From positions 1-64,000 of the forward strand of contig JAUMUJ010000005.1 of NCBI GenBank assembly GCA_030530785.1: a stretch of 64,000 bases of DNA, in the 5' to 3' direction. The DNA is from Moraxella sp. GTDB lineage: Bacteria; Pseudomonadota; Gammaproteobacteria; Pseudomonadales; Moraxellaceae. The notes beneath the pieces were generated by a model that made no database searches, was not told the DNA's origin, and saw only the letters and a list, made by a program, of their open reading frames with translations. The translations under genes and the position numbers were made by a program. How positions within the stretch are numbered: the first letter of the stretch is position 1; every line of letters starts with the position of its first letter. Positions 58,703 through 64,000 of this stretch are shown in pieces.

Positions 58703-59317
58703 TTATAACGTTCCTTCAACCCAGATATACTTACAATGTGTTAAAGTTTGAGTTATCCAATCAATCAATCTTTCTGCAAATTGCTGTTGTTTTTTATCCG
58801 CAAAAGATTTGTTTTGAATGTTTTTAATAATCCGCCTAGCTTCATCTTCATCAAATATTTGTAAGCCACAATAATCAAAACGTTCAAAATCATGACCATA
58901 GCAATTTTTATCTTTAATAGGAAATACAGATTCAAAACAATCAGCAACGCAGTCAAAATCATCATTATAAATAAAAATTCTTATGGGTTTGGCGATAAAC
59001 TCCAATTCTCTATCCAATCCATCTAGAATAATACCACTTGGATGATTTGGATGTGTATTCTCATCTATTCTTAACTGTTTTACAGTTTCATTTATGGCTT
59101 TTATGGCCTTTTCAATGTTGCCTTGATATTTTTGATAATACTTTTTTGCGATAATTTCATCGCAATCTGTGCTATGGATAATTGCTTCAAGTTGCAACTG
59201 ATGATAATATTGCTCACATAACGTCAAATCTGTGCCACATTTATCAAAAAGTTTTATGGCAGTATCTAAAGAAATATTTAAATGACTTCTTAATTTTTTA
59301 ATAAATTCTTGATTCAT
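58703..59317 (-). CDS. Unknown AT-rich protein (204 aa) between thiL and pgpA
   Basis: A cytoplasmic-looking, acidic, Asp/Ile/Lys-rich protein without signal or membrane segments. Residues 1-85 hold two short helical units (TAIKLFDKCGTDLTLCEQYY, IIAKKYYQKYQGNIEKAIKA) that resemble UBA/TS-N-like three-helix repeats. The rest has FIYNDDFDCVADCFESVF and six Cys in all. TAGGA precedes the ATG. It is plainly more AT-rich than thiL and pgpA and uses A/T-ending codons, suggesting acquisition. I do not recognise it; an immunity-type or regulatory role is a guess. Confidence 0.7.
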   Translation of the reverse strand: MNQEFIKKLRSHLNISLDTAIKLFDKCGTDLTLCEQYYHQLQLEAIIHSTDCDEIIAKKYYQKYQGNIEKAIKAINETVKQLRIDENTHPNHPSGIILDGLDRELEFIAKPIRIFIYNDDFDCVADCFESVFPIKDKNCYGHDFERFDYCGLQIFDEDEARRIIKNIQNKSFADKKQQQFAERLIDWITQTLTHCKYIWVEGTL

Positions 59318-59396
59318 AAAAAATCCTACCGTTTTTCAACCCAAACTGCCAAAATAAATTTATTCATAATTAACACCTTTTGATTGCAAACATTTA

Positions 59397-60374
59397 TTAA
59401 AAATGCTCCCACCCTTTTACCAATAACTCCACTTGTTTTTTATCATGTAAAAATATCAGCCCCTTATCCGCCACAATTTGCCCAATCGGATAAATTGGCA
59501 TATCAGGATTTTGGGTTTTAAATAAATCAAGTTTAGCAGAAGACATGGTAAAGCACAACTGATAATCATCGCCCCCATTGATTTGGTGTTGCCATTTTTG
59601 GGCATGGGGCAAGACATCAAGTAGGGCATGGCTTGGTATGGCATCAAGGTCAATCACCACCCCCACGCCACTTGCCGTCAAAATATGTCCCAAATCCTGC
59701 CCCAAGCCGTCCGAGATGTCAATCATACTGTTTGCAAAGCCGATAAGTCGCCCACCAAGTGCCACCTGTGGGGTAGGGTATTGCATGGCTTGGCGTAGCT
59801 CGTGGGGCAGACCGTCTGGCGGTCGGTTGGCGTGTCCGTCTGCGTTCAAATCGTCCAAAATCCCATGCAAAGCAAGGCTTGCAAGCCCCACCACGCCACT
59901 CACGCACACCACATCGCCCACGCACGCCCCCTGCCGTGTGATTGCCCGTCCACATGGGACAAAGCCAAGAGCCGTAACTGAGATTGTCAAAACAGGCGAG
60001 CCTGTGGTATCGCCCCCGATAAGCTCCACCCCAAAAGGCGTGCAAGCGTCCGCCAAACCACGTGCAAACGCCTGACAAAAATCATCGTTCGCCATACTCT
60101 TTGGTAAGGACAGCCCCACCAAAATGGCGTAAGGCGTTGCCCCCATGCTGGCAAGGTCGGACAGATTGACCGCCACCGATTTATAGGCAATGGCGTGCGG
60201 GCAGGTCTCATGGACAAAATGCCGTCCCGCCACCAGCGTATCTACACAGCTGACAAGCTGACTGTTGGGCGGAATGTGGCTTACCGCACAATCATCACCA
60301 ATACCCAAAACGGTGCTTGGGTGGCGTGTGGTGGCACGTTTAAAATGGGTGTAGATTAGGGAAAATTCGGACAT
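59397..60374 (-). CDS. thiL: Thiamine-monophosphate kinase
   Basis: A 325-aa enzyme converting TMP to thiamine diphosphate with ATP. The metal/ATP-binding motif GIGDDCAVSHIPPNSQLVSC, SVAVNLSDLASMGATPYAIL, ELIGGDTTGSPVLTISVTAL and MIDISDGLGQDLGHI are intact. Its ATG is 2 bases after the stop of the unknown gene upstream, so its translation is probably linked to that gene rather than to nusB as in the common order. Confidence 0.95.
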   Translation of the reverse strand: MSEFSLIYTHFKRATTRHPSTVLGIGDDCAVSHIPPNSQLVSCVDTLVAGRHFVHETCPHAIAYKSVAVNLSDLASMGATPYAILVGLSLPKSMANDDFCQAFARGLADACTPFGVELIGGDTTGSPVLTISVTALGFVPCGRAITRQGACVGDVVCVSGVVGLASLALHGILDDLNADGHANRPPDGLPHELRQAMQYPTPQVALGGRLIGFANSMIDISDGLGQDLGHILTASGVGVVIDLDAIPSHALLDVLPHAQKWQHQINGGDDYQLCFTMSSAKLDLFKTQNPDMPIYPIGQIVADKGLIFLHDKKQVELLVKGWEHF

Positions 60375-60376
60375 GA

Positions 60377-61183
60377 TTAATAACTAATTTTATACAGATT
60401 AGTATCATCAAACTCTAAATTCAGTATATGATTTTCATCATAAGTATCCCCCATAGAGATATTCACACAAAAAGACGGATTATTATCATCGCCATAAGTG
60501 CTCATCTGAAAACTGTGTAATTCCAATAAAGCAAACCATTCATCATTGGCTTTTGTATTGGTTGCTTGCATGGTAAAACATTGGTCGTTATCAGGCGGAT
60601 TATTATAATAATCAATCAAAGTTTGTTTATCCATAAATACAAAATGATTGATAAGTTGTTGGATTTTTGCTAAATGTTTTTGAAGTAAATTTTTGGGCAA
60701 AATAACATCTATTTTTGTATTTTCTGATTTAAAATAACGCCCAAAAATGGCAATCTTTTTATTGATAAAAAAGGCTTCTTTATTATGGGTTTTGTCAAAG
60801 TCATAATCATCGCTTGGGATAAAATCATTAAGGCTTAATTTAACCTTTTGGGGTGTGATGATTTGTTGATGATTTCTAACATCTTTTAAAACATAATTGT
60901 TGCCGTGTGATTTGGCTTTTTTAGTTAATTGATAAATTTTTGGTAAATTGGCTTTATCATCATGGTGCTTTAAATAAATGGCACAAGCCAACCAATGAAA
61001 ACCCGATATCCGATATACCGAAAATAATACCATGTCCGTATCAAAAGTGGCGTGCCCATTTTTGGATAAACTTTCAAGCTCATCTTTTAGCTCATAAAAC
61101 TCCCCAATGGCGGTGTGATTGTGCTGGGTTGGGTTTTGTTGAAAAGATTGGTTAATCTCATTAAAGCGTTTACGATAATCCAT
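60377..61183 (-). CDS. Unknown AT-rich protein (268 aa) between nusB and thiL
   Basis: A soluble-looking protein starting MDYRKRFNEINQSFQQ at 61183, with GGGAAAA just upstream (a longer frame begins at 61195). The N-terminal 100 residues are helical (GEFYELKDELESLSKNGHAT, WLACAIYLKHHDDKANLPKI). The C-terminal part, about 115-268, has alternating strands and FINKKIAIFGRYFK, DKQTLIDYYN and EWFALLELHSFQMST. This faintly recalls DUF2262/immunity-type folds, but I cannot assign it. It is much more AT-rich than its neighbours and starts just after the nusB terminator. Confidence 0.7.
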   Translation of the reverse strand: MDYRKRFNEINQSFQQNPTQHNHTAIGEFYELKDELESLSKNGHATFDTDMVLFSVYRISGFHWLACAIYLKHHDDKANLPKIYQLTKKAKSHGNNYVLKDVRNHQQIITPQKVKLSLNDFIPSDDYDFDKTHNKEAFFINKKIAIFGRYFKSENTKIDVILPKNLLQKHLAKIQQLINHFVFMDKQTLIDYYNNPPDNDQCFTMQATNTKANDEWFALLELHSFQMSTYGDDNNPSFCVNISMGDTYDENHILNLEFDDTNLYKISY

Positions 61184-61203
61184 GATTTTTCCCAATTTTT
61201 TAA

Positions 61204-61229
61204 AAAAGGGCAGAATTATCCGCCCTTTT
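61204..61229 (-). terminator. Terminator after nusB
   Basis: AAAAGGGC (61204-61211) and GCCCTTTT (61222-61229), 8-bp stem; on the minus strand it runs on into more T. It lies between the nusB stop and the start of the unknown 268-aa gene. Confidence 0.75.
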
Positions 61230-61231
61230 AA

Positions 61232-61786
61232 TTACTCACTTTCTTTTTTGGCTTTTTTCTCAGCTTTATTGGCTTGATACTCCGTCTCTCGCACATCTTT
61301 GGCATATCTATCCAAAATGGCATTGATGAATTTATGCCCATCTGTCGCCCCAAAATGGGTGTTCAGTTGCATGGCTTCGTCAAGCACCACCTTATAAGGA
61401 ATGTGCAGGCTGTATTTTAATTCGTACGCCCCGATGAGCAAAATCGCCCGCTCCACCACATCAAGGCGGTCAAAAGGACGGTCAAGATAGCGACCAACCT
61501 CCACAATCAGCTCGCCTGCTTTTATGGGAATTTCACGCATGAGTTCATGATAATAGCCCAAATGCACGGTGTGCATGGCGTTTTCGCTACGAGTGCGGGC
61601 AACGATGACGTGCGGTTCGTTGCCACCTTGTAGGTCTTTTTGTTCGGTTTTAAAGCGATATTCGGTCAAAAGCCATTCATACAAACCCTGCACGGCAAAA
61701 CGGCGAGCCTTACGCACGGCGGTATAAGTGGTTTTGTAGCCTGTTTCGTGAATGTCAAAACTGCCTTGGGGCGTAGAAGTTGTCAT
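61232..61786 (-). CDS. nusB: Transcription antitermination protein NusB
   Basis: A 184-aa RNA-binding protein that, with NusE/S10, binds boxA of rRNA leaders. The family pattern is RRFAVQGLYEWLLTE near residue 30, then RPFDRLDVVERAILLIGAYE and HIPYKVVLDEAMQLNTHFG, ending FINAILDRYAKDVR and a Lys-rich tail. GAAGG precedes the ATG. It follows ribH across a repeat-bearing gap and is closed by a terminator. Confidence 0.95.
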   Translation of the reverse strand: MTTSTPQGSFDIHETGYKTTYTAVRKARRFAVQGLYEWLLTEYRFKTEQKDLQGGNEPHVIVARTRSENAMHTVHLGYYHELMREIPIKAGELIVEVGRYLDRPFDRLDVVERAILLIGAYELKYSLHIPYKVVLDEAMQLNTHFGATDGHKFINAILDRYAKDVRETEYQANKAEKKAKKESE

Positions 61787-61845
61787 GATTTACCTTCAAA
61801 ATAATACTGCATTAAAATCATCTTTTAATGGAAAATAAAAAATGA

Positions 61846-61915
61846 GACATTGTTTTTGTTGTCATTTAGGGCGAATACGATTCTCCCCCACAAGGTTTCA
61901 TTAAAAAACAATGTC
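61846..61915. repeat. Nested inverted-repeat (REP/MITE-like) element between ribH and nusB
   Basis: Outer arms GACATTGTTTTT (61846-61857) and AAAAACAATGTC (61904-61915) are perfect inverted repeats. Inside them, GGGCGAAT-ACG-ATTCTCCC (61869-61887) is a second palindrome with one mismatch. The 70-base unit could be a small non-autonomous element or a large ribH terminator, since on the minus strand it is followed by CATTTTTTATTTT. Confidence 0.55.
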
Positions 61916-61926
61916 AAAAATTTATA

Positions 61927-62421
61927 TTACAGAGCCTTTAATACGCTGACCATTTCAATGGCGGTCATACTCGCTTCATAGCCTTTGTTGCCTGCTTTTG
62001 TGCCGGCACGCTCAATGGTCTGTTCAATGTTTTCAGTGGTCAAAATGCCATTGATGACAGGAATGCTGTGGTGCAAAGCAACGTGCGATAAGCCTTTGGC
62101 AGACTCACTTGCCACGATATCAAAATGTGGTGTTGCCCCACGAATAATCGCCCCAAGCACAACAATGGCATCAAATTTACCCGATGCCGCCATGCGTTTG
62201 GCGGTCAAAGGCAACTCAAACGCCCCTGGCACACGCACCACCGTGATGTTTTGTCCTTGTACACCATGACGAAGCAAAGCATCCAACGCCCCTTCTACCA
62301 GACTTTCTACCAAAAAGCCATTAAACCGCCCCACCGCAATGCCAATGCGTAAATTGATGTTGTCATACAAAGCCCCATCAAGGTGGGTAATGGCATTTTT
62401 TTGGTCAGTAAAATTTGTCAT
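61927..62421 (-). CDS. ribH: 6,7-dimethyl-8-ribityllumazine synthase
   Basis: A 164-aa enzyme from the ATG at 62421, forming the riboflavin precursor lumazine. Conserved parts are [59 protein letters not shown] and [20 protein letters not shown]. The frame runs on upstream to ATG codons at 62457 and 62472; the family usually has 15-25 residues before GIAVGRFN, which favours 62421. Other riboflavin genes are absent here. Confidence 0.93.
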   Translation of the reverse strand: MTNFTDQKNAITHLDGALYDNINLRIGIAVGRFNGFLVESLVEGALDALLRHGVQGQNITVVRVPGAFELPLTAKRMAASGKFDAIVVLGAIIRGATPHFDIVASESAKGLSHVALHHSIPVINGILTTENIEQTIERAGTKAGNKGYEASMTAIEMVSVLKAL

Positions 62422-62601
62422 GGTCTCGCTCTTTGGTTGGTCGGCATTATCCGACATGGTATATTTAATCATCACGGCACGCCTTTGGTAACTTGTGGCT
62501 GTTAAAATTTAGCCATTATCACAGAGTTTGTTTTATGTACTCATAAAACCGCCTAATTGTAACATAATTACCGCCCCATATCCACCATTTGACAAGGCAA
62601 A

Positions 62602-63333
62602 TTATGACAGCCACCGTACCCACGCCAAAATCCCCAAATGCACCGGATAAAAGACATAAAGCAAATAGCGACCGCCCCACGTACGCCCTTTTTTACCGTT
62701 ATACATCAACACACAAAAAGCCGTCAGCACCATGCCAAAATGCATAAAGCCCAGCCCCACCGTCTGACGAAAACCATAAATTGCCACATACATCACAGGC
62801 AACGTCAGCACATACGCCACCACCAAACCTGCTTTATCACCACAATCTTTTTTATCAAAATTCTTATCATAAAAACCATCAAATAACAACACCCACAACA
62901 CCAATGCCCGACCATAATCCGCCATGCCTGCACAGACATAGATGATGATGATGGCGATGATTTTATAAAATCCCATCAAAGTCAGATGTCGCACCCACAA
63001 CGCCCCAAGTGCCAACATCAACCCAAACAGCACGTTGCCATGCCACAAATGACGCCCGATGTCTGATGTGTCATTGATGGCAAGCTGATACGCCACATAA
63101 AAAGGCTGTGAGATGATGGCAAACACCCCAAGCCTTAGAGCATAAGCTCTCACATCTTTGGTATGATGATGACCCACCACCAAAAAATACGCCATCAACG
63201 GGGCAACCAACCTGCCGATAAAGTGCAAGCACTCGCCAAGCACGCTGTCTGTCGCCACAAACGCCCACGCCACATGGTCAGCTGTCATGGCAAGCATGGC
63301 GATAAGCTTTAAATCAAAAGCAGACAGTCTCAT
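62602..63333 (-). CDS. TraX family inner membrane protein
   Basis: A 243-aa polytopic protein with eight or so hydrophobic segments. LSAFDLKLIAMLAMTADHVA, FIGRLVAPLMAYFLVVGHHH, YALRLGVFAIISQPFYVAYQ and the C-terminal GRYLLYVFYPVHLGILAWVR match TraX/YjfK-type acyltransferase-like proteins. F-plasmid TraX acetylates pilin; chromosomal copies have unknown targets. Given the pilus genes nearby, pilin modification is possible but not shown. It lies 3 bases after the upstream gene. Confidence 0.88.
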   Translation of the reverse strand: MRLSAFDLKLIAMLAMTADHVAWAFVATDSVLGECLHFIGRLVAPLMAYFLVVGHHHTKDVRAYALRLGVFAIISQPFYVAYQLAINDTSDIGRHLWHGNVLFGLMLALGALWVRHLTLMGFYKIIAIIIIYVCAGMADYGRALVLWVLLFDGFYDKNFDKKDCGDKAGLVVAYVLTLPVMYVAIYGFRQTVGLGFMHFGMVLTAFCVLMYNGKKGRTWGGRYLLYVFYPVHLGILAWVRWLS

Positions 63334-63336
63334 ACA

Positions 63337-64000
63337 TCACAGACACCGCTTGGGGGCTTGGGCTTTATTGAGTGATGTCTGACACCGCCACAGCGAAGTG
63401 CCATCGGGGTTTTTGGTGTGATACATGACCAAATTTCGCCCATTAAGATACCGCACAGGATAGGTCGCCCCCGAAATGGTCGCCACCACCGCACAATCAC
63501 TGTCCCTACCTGCCACCTGCCCCACCACTTCAAGGCTAACTTTTTGGTGGTCAGCCCCCACAGGCAGTCCCACAGGACAACTGCCCGTTGTCTGGTAAAT
63601 TTGAGCCACCCTCTGTTTGACCGATGATGCCATACGATAGCTTTCATAGATGGTCTGTTGCTCTTTTTGCATGGCAATCAGTGGCACAAACTGCAACGCA
63701 ATGATACCCAGTATCGCCCCAAATATCCCAAAAGCGGTCGCCAAACCCAGCAGGCTGGTTTGTCCATGTTGGGTCAAATGCGTTTTTTGAGCCTCTTTAT
63801 CAAAAGGATACATCTGTACTGCGTCCGCTATCTCACGGCGTGCCATGCGATAATAATAAGCATCCGCCCATCGTGCCACCATGCCCGCCCAAAATAGCCA
63901 CACCGCCACACCGATGGCAAGCCGAACATACATCTGATGAGCATCTGGCAAGCGACCCACAAACAAAAACTCACACATCGCCAAAATGATGACGACATTT
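63337..64000 (-). CDS. Membrane protein of unknown function, 5' end outside window
   Basis: The frame is open to the window edge. An ATG at 63978 could start a 213-aa protein, but the preceding codons (VVIILA) extend a hydrophobic segment, so the gene probably begins beyond the window. Hydrophobic helices at the start and at about residues 77-100 (GLATAFGIFGAILGIIAL) flank a charged part with several Tyr. The exported C-terminal part SSVKQRVAQIYQTTGSCP resembles a pilin-like globular start, with four Cys. I do not recognise the family. Confidence 0.65.
   Translation of the reverse strand, partial: NVVIILAMCEFLFVGRLPDAHQMYVRLAIGVAVWLFWAGMVARWADAYYYRMARREIADAVQMYPFDKEAQKTHLTQHGQTSLLGLATAFGIFGAILGIIALQFVPLIAMQKEQQTIYESYRMASSVKQRVAQIYQTTGSCPVGLPVGADHQKVSLEVVGQVAGRDSDCAVVATISGATYPVRYLNGRNLVMYHTKNPDGTSLWRCQTSLNKAQAPKRCL

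Overview
The window looks like a chromosomal segment of a Moraxella-type gammaproteobacterium (Moraxellaceae). This rests on gene content and order, since no database search was possible. A fimT-pilV-pilW-pilX-pilY1 cluster is followed by two PilE-type pilins, as in Acinetobacter. SpoT has a decayed synthetase domain. The isocitrate lyase is the long type (532 aa) and works with malate synthase G. Classic gammaproteobacterial blocks are present: ndk-rlmN-pilF-rodZ-ispG-hisS-yfgM-bamB and ribH-nusB-thiL-pgpA. At least three genes are frameshifted and there are further gene fossils, which suggests ongoing gene loss as in host-restricted lineages.

Layout. 1-680: 3' part of tRNA-His, then the decayed start of a tyrosine integrase. 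684-2229: universal stress protein and a PfkB/adenosine kinase. 2371-2970: broken histidine phosphatase. 2974-8987 (minus): overlapping operon pepN - Sel1-like membrane protein - waaA - rsmE. 9180-9704: Pal-like lipoprotein. 9740-10411: long AT-rich non-coding leader. 10412-18135: type IV pilus minor pilin/PilY1 operon. 18175-21466 (minus): ispH - DUF3465 lipoprotein - pldA - comF-type phosphoribosyltransferase. 21626-27960: gmk, rpoZ, spoT, a micro-ORF coupled to ridA, and priA. 27962-31185 (minus): nnr, yjdF-like, ruvB. 31388-34184: small secreted protein, PBP5-type carboxypeptidase, hemB. 34235-43156 (minus): ndk-rlmN-pilF-rodZ-ispG-[HARE-HTH nuclease-like gene]-hisS-yfgM-bamB. 43325-43963: broken phosphodiester glycosidase. 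43964-48888: prc (minus), then nagZ, a LysE-family exporter and a lipoprotein. 48947-53263 (minus): glcB and aceA, the glyoxylate shunt. 53604-54038: ubiC. 54077-57950 (minus): CitMHS carrier, orphan PTS IIC protein, glmU. 58019-62472 (minus): ribH-nusB-[orf]-thiL-[orf]-pgpA. 62602-64000 (minus): TraX-like protein and a partial membrane protein.

How the genes work together. Much of the window serves the envelope: Kdo transfer, peptidoglycan trimming and recycling, UDP-GlcNAc synthesis, BAM assembly, lipoproteins and pili. The rest covers isoprenoid, haem, thiamine, riboflavin and ubiquinone steps, carbon supply through the glyoxylate shunt, and (p)ppGpp turnover. The parts that do not fit are three AT-rich genes wedged into conserved operons (37566-38564, 58703-59317, 60377-61183), a nested inverted-repeat element between ribH and nusB, a terminator-like hairpin in the spoT leader, a 12-bp palindrome in the aceA leader, and the integrase fossil at tRNA-His. 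No CRISPR array, intact IS element, intact prophage or rRNA gene was seen.
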